A stretch of DNA of 64,000 nucleotides from Plotosus lineatus (taxonomy: Eukaryota > Chordata > Actinopteri > Siluriformes > Plotosidae). Below the pieces are notes generated by a model. It was not told the origin of the DNA. It saw only the letters and a list, made by a program, of their open reading frames with translations, and made no database searches. Positions 38,201-41,849 of the stretch are shown here, in pieces. The translations under genes were made by a program, and so were the position numbers. The stretch is from NCBI GenBank assembly GCA_024760905.1, contig CM045746.1, positions 11,890,466 to 11,954,465 on the forward strand, read 5' to 3'. Position 1 is the stretch's first letter; every line of letters begins with the position of its first letter.

Positions 38201-38932
38201 AGAAAAATGTTGCGGTTCATCACAATATTATAATGTAAATGTACACAGCCTTGCGAGTCAGCCTGCTGCCTGCGCACTTCATCAACGCCGCGAGCCCAGA
38301 ATAATGGGTTGAATCCGTATCAGCTCCTTATCGAACCGATTAATACACTAGGTAGGGTGTATAAGCCATATTTCATACATGACGTAGTGCACGCATATAA
38401 GGAACCAGGAGGCTGATTAGGACTGAACCATAAGGAGGTTTAAAAAAAAAGGGAAAAAAAAGGAAAAAAAAATCCCCACACGATTTATTACCTGGCTAGC
38501 TAGCACAATTTTCTCCACTCTCTTCAGGATAAATAACTGCTTATTATATTAAAAAAAACACATCACCAAAAAATATGTTTAAATTATAGTTTGTTGTCAC
38601 GGTCTAGAAACCACATCCAGATATCCCGAGTAACAAGTAACGGTTGCTAGGATTGTGTGATGAGCTTCCTTGCTAACTGGCAATATTTACAAAACAATAA
38701 ATACGCCATTCGAAAGCCAGAAACATCCTCCCGGCAATTAAATACATCTCGCTTTGAAAATCTACAGTAATTTCGAGTTAAAGAGGGGAAAGACACAATT
38801 TGAATACAAGCTGAAAACAAACAAATAAACAAACAAACAAAACAACCCATTTTTAGGTCTTACCTGTTGCGTCCTTTCGCTTGGATTCTTCATAATCGCC
38901 TGACGAAAACTGCTATCCACATAAGACGTCAT
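185..38932 (-). CDS. rapgef2: rapgef2, N-terminal 708 residues in 17 coding exons (partial; 3' part off the left edge)
   Basis: Rap guanine nucleotide exchange factor 2 (PDZ-GEF1/RA-GEF-1) activates Rap1/Rap2 at membranes and junctions. Seventeen exons with GT-AG borders join without a stop (2,123 nt). Domain order by residue: first cyclic-nucleotide-binding-like fold about 24-130 ([25 protein letters not shown]), basic stretch [18 protein letters not shown] about 140-157, Ser-rich linker 182-222, acidic run [10 protein letters not shown], second cNMP-like domain about 282-395, RasGEF-N about 432-545, PDZ about 550-625, and the conserved pre-RA segment ending ILPQKPY. The second cNMP domain has [13 protein letters not shown] where true cAMP binders have a PRAA-type phosphate cassette, as is known for this family. 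The N terminus [20 protein letters not shown] and [10 protein letters not shown] favour rapgef2 over rapgef6. The RA and CDC25 catalytic domains should lie left of position 1. The paralogue (rapgef2a or 2b) cannot be assigned. Confidence 0.93.
550..658 (-). CDS. rapgef2: rapgef2 coding exon 16 (PDZ, residues 591-627)
   Basis: Encodes [20 protein letters not shown] then [16 protein letters not shown] plus one base, the helix and last strands of the PDZ domain. Acceptor TAG, donor GTGAGT. Confidence 0.94.
735..938 (-). CDS. rapgef2: rapgef2 coding exon 15 (end of RasGEF-N, start of PDZ, residues 523-590)
   Basis: 68 codons, [20 protein letters not shown] through the PDZ start [20 protein letters not shown] to AGLKRGDQ. 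The usual carboxylate-binding GFGIF loop of this PDZ reads GTHLFI here. Donor GTCAGA. Confidence 0.94.
1028..1135 (-). CDS. rapgef2: rapgef2 coding exon 14 (RasGEF-N, residues 487-522)
   Basis: 36 codons, [20 protein letters not shown] then [16 protein letters not shown]. Acceptor CAG, donor GTACGG, phase 0 at both ends. Confidence 0.95.
1223..1387 (-). CDS. rapgef2: rapgef2 coding exon 13 (RasGEF-N, residues 432-486)
   Basis: 55 codons, [20 protein letters not shown] then [16 protein letters not shown], the hallmark of the RasGEF N-terminal (REM) domain. Acceptor CAG, donor GTATG. Confidence 0.96.
1492..1522. repeat. (C)n(CA)n simple repeat
   Basis: A run of about 18 C followed by five to six CA units, in the intron 12 acceptor-distal region. 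The opposite-strand Gly-rich ORF is an artefact of it. Confidence 0.9.
2396..3340. mobile_element. Tigger/pogo-like non-autonomous DNA transposon (TTACGAAA type)
   Basis: The left end begins CAGTCGGCACCTTACTTAC and the right end contains TTTCGTAAGTAGGG, forming imperfect terminal inverted repeats rich in TACGAAA motifs. The interior matches, in reverse orientation, the interior of 18920-20760. The right terminus is worn. No transposase ORF. Lies in rapgef2 intron 12. Confidence 0.65.
3430..3745 (+). mobile_element. tRNA-derived SINE, family B
   Basis: Starts with a tRNA-like head (GCAGTGGTTAGCAAGTCCGC, B-box GAGTTCGATTCCC), then the body with TTTCCTCCCACAACACC, and ends with the tail GTCGGCTGAGATAGG...ATTAGGATTAAGTGG followed by A-rich DNA. 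The same head, body and tail recur at least ten times between 40 and 62 kb. Confidence 0.75.
3785..3937 (-). CDS. rapgef2: rapgef2 coding exon 12 (residues 381-431)
   Basis: 51 codons, [20 protein letters not shown] through [20 protein letters not shown] to GHIVVK. It ends the second cNMP-like domain and leads into RasGEF-N. Donor GTGAT, acceptor TAG. Confidence 0.95.
4053..4211 (-). CDS. rapgef2: rapgef2 coding exon 11 (residues 328-380)
   Basis: 53 codons, beginning [20 protein letters not shown] and ending [11 protein letters not shown]. This is the beta-roll of the second cNMP-like domain. It has no PRAA-like Arg cassette, so cAMP binding is not expected. Acceptor TAG, donor GTACG. Confidence 0.95.
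4265..4440 (-). mobile_element. SINE A1 fragment, rearranged
   Basis: Read on the minus strand it has the head TGGTGGTCTAGTGGTATAGGG, part of the body (AAGAGCCATTGCTGACTTTC, AGGCTGCAAAGCCATCAG) and a short worn end. Much of the middle is missing compared with 7214-7566. Follows a TA/GATA microsatellite at 4230-4265 in intron 11's acceptor side. Confidence 0.6.
5161..5297 (-). CDS. rapgef2: rapgef2 coding exon 10 (residues 282-327)
   Basis: Encodes [20 protein letters not shown] then [20 protein letters not shown], the start of the second cNMP-binding-like domain. Donor GTGAG at 5156-5160, acceptor CCAG at 5298-5301. Confidence 0.95.
5498..5675 (-). CDS. rapgef2: rapgef2 coding exon 9 (acidic linker, residues 223-282)
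   Basis: Encodes [20 protein letters not shown], an acidic run, then [20 protein letters not shown] and [15 protein letters not shown] and [17 protein letters not shown] match RAPGEF2 better than RAPGEF6. Acceptor CTCAG, donor GTAAG, ends phase 1. Confidence 0.95.
6034..7196. mobile_element. Tigger/pogo-like relic interrupted by an RTE LINE
   Basis: Left terminus CAGTAGGCCCTTGACATTTG preceded by TA. The next 300 bases match 10591-10890 closely, which identifies the same family. An RTE fragment (6338-7116) sits within it. The right terminal repeat is not recognisable, so the right boundary is approximate. Confidence 0.6.
6338..7116 (+). mobile_element. 5'-truncated RTE-clade LINE, 3' third of reverse transcriptase
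   Basis: An open frame to 7082 covers the RT thumb/C terminus: [40 protein letters not shown], ending CGDP just before the 3' end with (GAA)n. ACAGCATA flanks both sides (6330-6337, 7117-7124), a short target duplication. The frame is unbroken over this piece. 5' truncation is normal for LINE insertion. Confidence 0.85.
7214..7566 (+). mobile_element. Full-length SINE A1 (tRNA head, RTE-derived tail)
   Basis: The tRNA-like head has an A-box (GTGGTCTAGTGG) and a B-box (GGTTTGAGTCC), followed by the core AACTGGGTTATCAAAGG and GGCATGTAAAAGAGCCATTG. The tail contains GATTCGCTGTGGC and AAGCCGAAAGGAAGACAGAC, like the RTE 3' end. Perfect 17-bp target duplications flank it (7197-7213 and 7567-7583), so it is a complete, fairly recent insertion. 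Confidence 0.88.
7681..8319. mobile_element. Tigger/pogo-like MITE, 639 bp, TA duplication
   Basis: Terminal inverted repeats CATTGCTACCTCACCTTACG (left) and its partner GTAAGGTGAGGTACCACTG (right), each bordered by TA. The interior is related to 2396-3340 (CCTCCCATTGGCTATG, AAAGGGTTTA-GGGTAGT). No coding potential. Confidence 0.75.
8457..8579 (-). CDS. rapgef2: rapgef2 coding exon 8 (residues 182-222)
   Basis: Encodes [20 protein letters not shown] and a Ser-rich run ending [11 protein letters not shown], the conserved linker before the second cNMP-like domain. 123 nt, phase 0 at both ends, donor GTACAC. Confidence 0.94.
8580..10250. other. rapgef2 intron 7, no gene seen
   Basis: Between exons 8 and 7. 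Contains CA microsatellites near 8692-8714 and 9869-9888, a T-rich tract at 9727-9756, and otherwise single-copy-looking DNA. No conserved ORF was recognised on either strand. Confidence 0.6.
10251..10268 (-). CDS. rapgef2: rapgef2 coding exon 7, 18-nt microexon (residues 176-181)
   Basis: Between an acceptor CTGCAG (10269-10274) and a donor GTAAC (10246-10250) lie 18 in-frame bases encoding DSSKSQ. They fit the short ECTKSQ-like segment that joins GYHT to LPADF in mammalian long isoforms. Exons 6 and 8 are both phase 0 here, so inclusion or skipping would keep the frame. Confidence 0.8.
10937..11016. repeat. perfect 38-bp inverted repeat with a 4-nt loop
   Basis: Left arm 10937-10974, loop CAGT 10975-10978, right arm 10979-11016. 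The arms are exact reverse complements by base-by-base comparison. Lies inside the 10591-12603 element. Confidence 0.95.
11410..11630 (+). pseudogene. LINE ORF2 start, tiny remnant
   Basis: Read across frames this gives [17 protein letters not shown], then with frameshifts CFCETWLEE and [20 protein letters not shown], which resembles the endonuclease start of L1/L2-type fish LINEs (SLRNKMDEL followed by ETWL). Broken by stops and frameshifts. It joins an inverted 5'-flank copy at about 11640. Confidence 0.5.
12604..13260. other. rapgef2 intron 6, no gene seen
   Basis: Single-copy-looking intron between the Tigger relic and the purine-rich tract. The two opposing short open frames around 12800-13050 have no recognisable domain. 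Confidence 0.5.
13265..13640. repeat. purine-rich GAGACAGA-type imperfect minisatellite
   Basis: About 375 bases are almost purely A/G with recurring GAGACAGA, AGAGAGACA and GAGATAGA units, strongly strand-asymmetric. The apparent Ser/Leu-rich ORFs on the other strand are artefacts of this composition. Confidence 0.8.
13655..13748. repeat. (TA)n(GA)n microsatellite
   Basis: About 26 TA units followed directly by about 19 GA units, in the intron just 3' of exon 6 in the gene's reading direction. Confidence 0.95.
13861..14028 (-). CDS. rapgef2: rapgef2 coding exon 6 (residues 120-175)
   Basis: 168 nt, exactly 56 codons, phase 0 at both ends. Begins [20 protein letters not shown], continues with [20 protein letters not shown] and ends PPGYHT. 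The basic RRRFRK block follows the first cNMP-like domain. Donor GTGTGT. Confidence 0.95.
14156..14231 (-). CDS. rapgef2: rapgef2 coding exon 5 (residues 94-119)
   Basis: Encodes [20 protein letters not shown] then SEMIV. Acceptor AG at 14232-14233, donor GTGAG at 14151-14155. It ends in phase 0 before the VDYMED exon. Confidence 0.93.
14266..14313. repeat. (TG)n(TA)n microsatellite
   Basis: TG run followed by TA run, 35 bases beyond the acceptor of exon 5. Confidence 0.95.
14392..14475 (-). CDS. rapgef2: rapgef2 coding exon 4 (residues 66-94)
   Basis: Encodes [20 protein letters not shown] then SMFLPRS, the beta-roll core of the first cNMP-binding-like domain. The split codon at its 5' end gives Cys where I expect Tyr in mammals. 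Donor GTGTGTG. Confidence 0.93.
14806..14969 (+). mobile_element. 5'-truncated SINE A1
   Basis: Begins at AGGCTGCAAAGCCGTC and runs through GGAAGGGCATCCGACATAAA and GTTCGCTGTGGCGACTCCTG to (GACA)n. Bounded by the direct repeat CAGAAGGTTAACTTC (14791-14805 and 14970-14984). Head and core are absent. Confidence 0.85.
15808..15864 (-). CDS. rapgef2: rapgef2 coding exon 3 (residues 47-65)
   Basis: Completes the Arg codon and encodes [18 protein letters not shown] plus two bases. Acceptor AG at 15865-15866, donor GTAAGTA at 15801-15807. Phases fit exons 2 and 4. Confidence 0.92.
15977..16047 (-). CDS. rapgef2: rapgef2 coding exon 2 (residues 24-47)
   Basis: Encodes [20 protein letters not shown] and HQL, then two bases of an Arg codon. 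Acceptor CAG lies at 16048-16050 and donor GTACTC below 15977. It begins the first cNMP-binding-like domain. Confidence 0.93.
16048..18208. other. rapgef2 intron 1, proximal part, no gene seen
   Basis: Mostly single-copy-looking DNA with a (TG)n tract at 17634-17660 and an A-rich tract near 16600. No recognisable coding exon or transposon. Confidence 0.55.
18425..18771 (-). mobile_element. Full-length SINE A1
   Basis: A complete copy from tRNA-like head (right end, TGGTGGTCTAGTGGTATAGGG read on the minus strand) to the RTE-like tail and (GACA)n at the left. Flanked by the exact 16-bp repeat TATTATAATGAACTGG (18409-18424, 18772-18787). Confidence 0.9.
18920..20760. mobile_element. Tigger/pogo-like element (TTACGAAA type) with LINE insert
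   Basis: The left terminus CAGTCGGCCCCCTACTTACG and the right end CGTAAGTAGGGGACCGACTG are near-perfect inverted repeats bordered by TA. The interior matches 2396-3340 in the opposite orientation. The collinearity is broken at about 19547-20370 by a LINE fragment. Confidence 0.8.
19547..20270 (-). mobile_element. 5'-truncated non-LTR retrotransposon
   Basis: An open frame (20206 to 19589, 205 aa) encodes the RT C-terminal region of a fish [52 protein letters not shown] and [17 protein letters not shown]. It ends ACPHT and stop, followed by a CA/A-rich junction. Interrupts the 18920-20760 DNA transposon. The clade is not resolved, and it is clearly different from the RTE copies. Confidence 0.8.
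21030..21243 (+). mobile_element. 5'-truncated SINE A1
   Basis: Starts within the body at CTCTCACTGTCTATGGTGAG and runs through the RTE 5'-like block (21141-21160) into the RTE 3'-like block (21189-21208), ending GCCGAAAGGAAAAG. It preserves the two RTE-matching blocks exactly. Confidence 0.85.
21340..22367. mobile_element. Tigger relics in head-to-head arrangement
   Basis: 21340-21405 and 21534-21605 are inverted copies (GTGGAAAGTGAGGGATCCC against its partner). 21655-22367 belongs to the same family as 30836-32843: both share the GGTCTTGGT and GCTGAAACTCGCATGTA blocks, and the right end here is CAAGGGATGACTG followed by TA. A short transposase remnant lies at 21980-22102. Confidence 0.6.
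21980..22102 (+). pseudogene. Tigger/Jerky-type transposase, N-terminal HTH fragment (40 aa)
   Basis: Encodes [20 protein letters not shown] then [15 protein letters not shown] before a stop. This is the first helix-turn-helix (CENP-B/Tigger N-terminal domain) of pogo-superfamily transposases. An upstream MSPRKSK start lies in another frame, so the gene is frameshifted and truncated. Confidence 0.7.
25895..26125 (-). mobile_element. tRNA-derived SINE (CCTTGAGGAAGGCACC type), family D
   Basis: On the minus strand it starts GGCAGCCGTATCCTAGTG, has a degraded B-box (GGTCGCTTGTTCAATTCCC) and contains GCCCTTGAGGAAGGCACC. This is the layout of a common fish SINE type. One copy in the window, with a weaker relative near 39640-39835. 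Confidence 0.6.
26518..26672. repeat. compound CA/TA/CATA microsatellite
   Basis: Alternating runs of CA, TA and ACATA units over about 155 bases. The overlapping Tyr/Ile/His/Thr-rich ORF is an artefact. Confidence 0.95.
27907..27950. repeat. (TG)n microsatellite with G-run
   Basis: About 16 TG units followed by GGTGGGGGGG. Confidence 0.95.
29696..30476 (+). mobile_element. Tigger element, internally deleted, 781 bp
   Basis: Left CAGTAAAACCTCCGCTGACG and right end CGTGAGCTGAGGTATCACTG are inverted repeats. TA target duplications at 29694-29695 and 30477-30478. The interior keeps only the start of the transposase (29955-30125); the DDE core is deleted. Confidence 0.85.
29955..30125 (+). pseudogene. 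Tigger transposase, N-terminal HTH fragment (56 aa)
   Basis: Begins [20 protein letters not shown], continues [20 protein letters not shown] and [15 protein letters not shown], then stops. The [12 protein letters not shown] motif is typical of Tigger-type CENP-B N-terminal HTH domains. No catalytic domain remains. Confidence 0.85.
30490..30833. mobile_element. hAT-like terminal sequences (CAGGGGTCGGGAACC type)
   Basis: Two ends beginning AGGGGTCAGGAAAC (30496) and AGGGGTCGGGAACCTATGGC (30649) are followed by GCTCACGAGCCAGATGTGG, a pattern typical of certain vertebrate hAT elements. A (TG)(TA)(CA) tract lies at 30570-30637. The continuation is split by the Tigger at 30836 and resumes after 32843. 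Confidence 0.5.
30836..32843. mobile_element. Tigger-like element containing a hAT insertion
   Basis: Left CAGTCATCCCTTGAATATCG and right end CATGGGATGACTG, both bordered by TA. Matches 21655-22367 in the opposite orientation. Collinearity is broken exactly at the hAT copy 30990-32365. Confidence 0.75.
30990..32365. mobile_element. hAT-type non-autonomous transposon with 8-bp duplication
   Basis: Starts CAGGCCTCGATTTTTTC and ends TTTTCGAGGCT. The 8-bp repeat TGCATATG flanks it exactly (30982-30989 and 32366-32373), the duplication length expected for hAT. The related Tigger copy at 22.2 kb lacks the insert and shows the empty site. A minus-strand tail 31749-31681 reads as an acidic C terminus ([18 protein letters not shown] then VTMEDS, stop). 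Confidence 0.85.
32846..33262. repeat. inverted repeat pair (about 110 bp arms), continuation of hAT-like DNA
   Basis: The block 32848-32945 (ATCTATTTTCAATGCCAC, GAGCCAATCCTTTCTG) recurs inverted at about 33150-33250. The central 200 bases contain GAAGCCAAGCACAGC. TTTAAATCTAT just left of the 30836 insertion matches the sequence right of 33250, so the Tigger landed inside this element. Confidence 0.7.
33263..35595. other. rapgef2 intron 1, repeat-poor stretch, no gene seen
   Basis: AT-rich, with A-runs at 34346-34362 and 34449-34460 and a (TG)n at 35183-35211. No ORF with domain features and no recognised transposon. Confidence 0.5.
35601..35840. repeat. foldback/MITE-like inverted repeat, about 72-bp arms
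   Basis: The left arm (35601-35672) and right arm (35767-35840) are inverted copies, strongest at AAACTGAGTCTCAGAATGA. A 94-bp loop lies between. Similarity falls towards the outer ends. No TA or other duplication is evident. Confidence 0.7.
35860..36187 (-). mobile_element. SINE A2 (tRNA head, family-B-type tail)
   Basis: Read on the minus strand: head with B-box GGCGTTCAAGCCC, the A-type core (AACTGGGTTATCAAAGG, CATTGCTGACTTTTGTCAAG), then the tail GAGCTATCCAGGGTGTACTC...CCTAATTAGGATTGAGC. Lacks the RTE-like tail of A1. Confidence 0.75.
36188..37284. other. rapgef2 intron 1, no gene seen
   Basis: Single-copy-looking DNA with a short TG tract near 36953-36980. No recognised element or ORF. 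Confidence 0.45.
37285..37440 (+). mobile_element. RTE LINE 3'-end fragment
   Basis: Contains two overlapping copies of AGATTTATGGATGTGGTGA, then GATTTGCTGTGGCGACCCCT and GGGAACAGCCGAAAGAAGAAG, the RTE 3' terminus. Internally rearranged. Confidence 0.8.
37666..37803 (-). mobile_element. RTE LINE 3'-end insertion, 138 bp
   Basis: Reverse complement of the RTE 3' end (GGGGTCGCCACAGCAAATGA in plus orientation). Exact 17-bp duplications TATAAACATGCAACTAC flank it (37649-37665, 37804-37820; one more T also matches). Extreme 5' truncation leaves only the last 46 codons or so. Confidence 0.92.
37821..38863. other. rapgef2 intron 1, 5' end, no gene seen
   Basis: Intron sequence adjoining the exon 1 donor, with A-rich tracts at 38441-38472 and AAAC repeats near 38815-38842. 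No transposon recognised. Confidence 0.5.
38864..38932 (-). CDS. rapgef2: rapgef2 coding exon 1 (start codon, residues 1-23)
   Basis: ATG at 38930-38932 with A at -3 gives [20 protein letters not shown] then TQQ, the known long-isoform N terminus of this family. The donor GTAAG follows at 38859-38863, phase 0. No alternative short-isoform first exon was found downstream. Confidence 0.9.
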
Positions 38933-39400
38933 TCTGAAGCTTTAAAACCGCTTTTACTAAAACCAAACACATTAAATAACTTCTTGTCAGATTTGGAGCA
39001 TTTCTCCGAACTCCTTTCACACCGCTACGTAAAACGAGGCCGATCCTCAGTTCTCAAGGTTTTCTCAGGCCGCGGGCTCGAGTTGTTCCTTCCGCCCGAA
39101 GAAACAAACGTTGTCCTGGGTGACAGTTAAGCGACTCCTCGCTCCGGGAAACAAATATTTTATTTCTCTGTCATACACTACCTCGTCTGTCAGGAAACAG
39201 TTTTTCACACCGGTACAGACCCATTTTACATTACAGAGGTGATACCCTACCTTAAAAAAAGAAAACAGTCCCTAGTTTAGGTTAAGTGGCTAACTAAAGG
39301 AACAGTGGCTAAGCTACCGCACAACGAAGGAGTTCGACCGCGTCCCGCATGGTGCTGTCTTGAGTCACGACTTCCGGCTACTTTATGTAATCAAAATAGT
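38933..39400 (-). promoter_or_regulatory. rapgef2: presumed 5' UTR and TATA-less promoter of rapgef2
   Basis: Reading leftwards into exon 1, this stretch is CG-richer than its surroundings and almost free of recognisable repeats. On the minus strand it holds a consensus ETS site CCGGAAGT (39370-39377) three bases from an AP-1 type TGAGTCA (39361-39367). I see no TATA box. The transcription start is not defined, and a further non-coding 5' exon is possible. Confidence 0.4.
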
Positions 39401-39639
39401 CAACTCTGCTATCAAGAAAATTGAATATGAAGTTCGGCTTCTGACAAATATACAGTTCCCGTTAAACCAAGATAAGATGTGAACACGGGACGGGCGGGGT
39501 TTTGGCCCTCTCTCGGGCGGTGAGAGCTTCAGCAACGTCGTGATTCAGGAGTGGCGCGGTACAGATTATACACAGATTAGTTGCTCTCTGCTGTCACCCT
39601 GTGGACAAAACTTGCAACTACATCAACAAACTATCATCT

Positions 39640-39835
39640 CATACTTTACATTTCTATCATTTACGTTGCAGACGTTCTTATCCTGAGTAACTTACAATTA
39701 TCTTTTTTCATATACAACTGAGCAGTTCAGGAATAAGGGCCTTGCTCAAGGGCCCAAGAGTGCTGACTGAACCGCTGATCTTTGTATCAGTTACCCATTC
39801 AGCCTTAACCACCACACCACCCTTTCTGATAACAA
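39640..39835 (-). mobile_element. degraded tRNA-derived SINE fragment
   Basis: Contains GGGCCTTGCTCAAGGGCCCA and, at the right, a worn tRNA-like head (GGTTAAGGCTGAATGG on the minus strand). This layout is common in fish SINEs with a CTTGAGCAAGG motif. Just upstream of rapgef2. Confidence 0.5.
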
Positions 39836-40387
39836 AGTCAGAATTTACAGTACTGTACTCATTTCATGTGATCGTCTCTCCAATTTATATTTTTCTTTTC
39901 ATGTATGTGTGTATGTATGAGATTGGGGTTTACAGGTTTCCTACATTACACTTAATACCATTATAATATCCACTGATAGGAGTGCAATGGTATCTTTCCC
40001 TCCATGACAACAATGATGCAGCACCACTTTGCTGCCCTCCTGGTGCCTGGTAAGTGGTAAAGTGTGAGTTATAATGATGTCATTTCCCACCAGTGAGGTT
40101 AAAACGCAATTTCTTCACTAATGCATGTTGTTTCTTTGCTCTGTCAGAGCACATAAAACTCATTAAATTCTACTTTAACTGCACTTTTAGAATTGCAGGC
40201 TTGAGTGCTTGAGTATAATGATACCTTCAGTGTTCACAGAGTGCACAGCCATGTTGATCTAACATCTCTCTGTAAACAGAGAAAGAACTGATAGTTGAAA
40301 GCACTAACCCAAGTCATCCTGTTGAAATTTTGAAACTAAGAAGAATGTATAGACATAAGAAAGCATTTATTTCTGTTTAAGTGATCT

Positions 40388-40730
40388 TAGGGCAGCATGG
40401 TGGTGTGGTGGTTAACGCATTCATCTCACAGACAGAAGGTTCTGGGTTCGAGTCCTGGGCTCGGCAAGGGTATTTCTGGATGAAGTTTGTATGTGTGCTT
40501 GTATGGGTTTCCTCTGGGTACTCTGGTTTCCTCCTATGTTTCAAAGATATGCATAGTAGGCTCACATCCTGTTCAAAATTGCCCCTAGGTATGAGTGTGA
40601 GTGTGAATGATTGTGTATGTGTGTTGACCCTGCAATGAACTGGGGAGTTGCTCAGGGTGTCCTCATCCAGAGTCAGGTGAGACAGGTTCCATCCTCACTA
40701 TGACCTCAGTAGGATGAAGAAGATGAATGA
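40388..40730 (+). mobile_element. SINE family B
   Basis: Head GGGCAGCATGGTGGTGTGGT, B-box GGTTCGAGTCC, body GGTTTCCTCTGGGTACTCTG, and a worn tail ending GATGAATGAATG. Confidence 0.8.
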
Positions 40731-40734
40731 ATGT

Positions 40735-41068
40735 TGGGGAGGAGGCAGCAAGTTGGTGTAATGGTTAGAATGTCCACCTTCCAGAACAAGGTGCTGGGTT
40801 CAAATCCCAGCTCGGGCATTCCTGTGCAGAGCCTACATACCAACCCCCCCTCCCCCCAATGCGCACATGGACCTCACCCCCAGCCCACAAATACACACAG
40901 TAGGCCAATTGGTTATTCCAAATCGCTCCCAGTTATGAGTGTGATCGTCTGCCCTGTGATAGCTCAGCGAGCTGCCCAGGGCACACCATGCCCCCACCCA
41001 GAGTTGGCTGAAATGGGCAACAGTCTCCCCTCAACTCCAATCAGGATTAAGTAGTTCAGAAAGTGAAA
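40735..41068 (+). mobile_element. SINE family B
   Basis: Head GTAATGGTTAGAATGTCC, B-box GGTTCAAATCCC, tail GAGTTGGCTGAAATGG and ATCAGGATTAAGTAGTTC. It lies directly after the previous copy, in the same orientation. Confidence 0.8.
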
Positions 41069-41139
41069 AATGTTACAGGGGTGTTTTTCATGGAAATCAG
41101 AATTTGTAATATTCATGCTGTTTCCATGATTTTTTTAAT

Positions 41140-41259
41140 TATTCATTCATTTTTGAACTGTTTATTCCTACTTAGGGTCACGGGAAGGTTGAAACCCTGA
41201 AACCAACTCTGAGTGAGGGCAGAGTACACCCTGGACAGTGTGCCAGGCTGCCGCAGGGC

Positions 41260-41292
<33 letters not shown>
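41140..41292 (-). mobile_element. SINE family B tail fragment plus (ATT)n
   Basis: Reverse complement of the B tail (CCTACTTAGGGTCACGGGAA, GAGTACACCCTGGACAG in plus orientation) followed by about 10 ATT units at 41261-41291. Confidence 0.75.
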
Positions 41293-41832
41293 AATTGATT
41301 CATGATGAAATAAATACTTATTTCTAGTATTTTTCAAAAGAACTCAGTTTTTTTTTGTCTTCCACACCAACTCCACTCTATGTATGCCTCTTTGTTTACA
41401 CACATGATATGGACATTTTGAACATTTTGTTTTGGAGCGGTCATATGTGTGGGTAGCCAAGGCCCCTACTGGTCCTGATATGGTAATTATCTGCCTAAAA
41501 CTGCACTCAGGTCTATCAACTTGAAATTATTTACTTGAGTTAGAAGCAGCTTACCAAACAAAACCCACTTGGTGCATATGCTTGCATTATCCCTGAGTAC
41601 AAAAGAAAATCGTGTATACGTATGCACATATCTGCACTTATGGGACGCTCACACTGTACAAATGGTCTGAAGTCTGGATTAATGCAAATGAAAAAGTCGC
41701 AACAGATTCAGAATTCTTTATACTGTGAAATGAAAAAATGATGACCAGCATTATAACAGGTGTAGGAGATTATATTGATGGGTTTTTTAACTTGCTGAGA
41801 GAATAAAAGCAATTACCGTTTATAGTGATCAT
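41293..41832. other. intergenic, no gene seen
   Basis: Single-copy-looking DNA between SINE and RTE copies. No ORF with recognisable features. Confidence 0.45.
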
Positions 41833-41849
41833 GGTTTCATGAAATGTCC

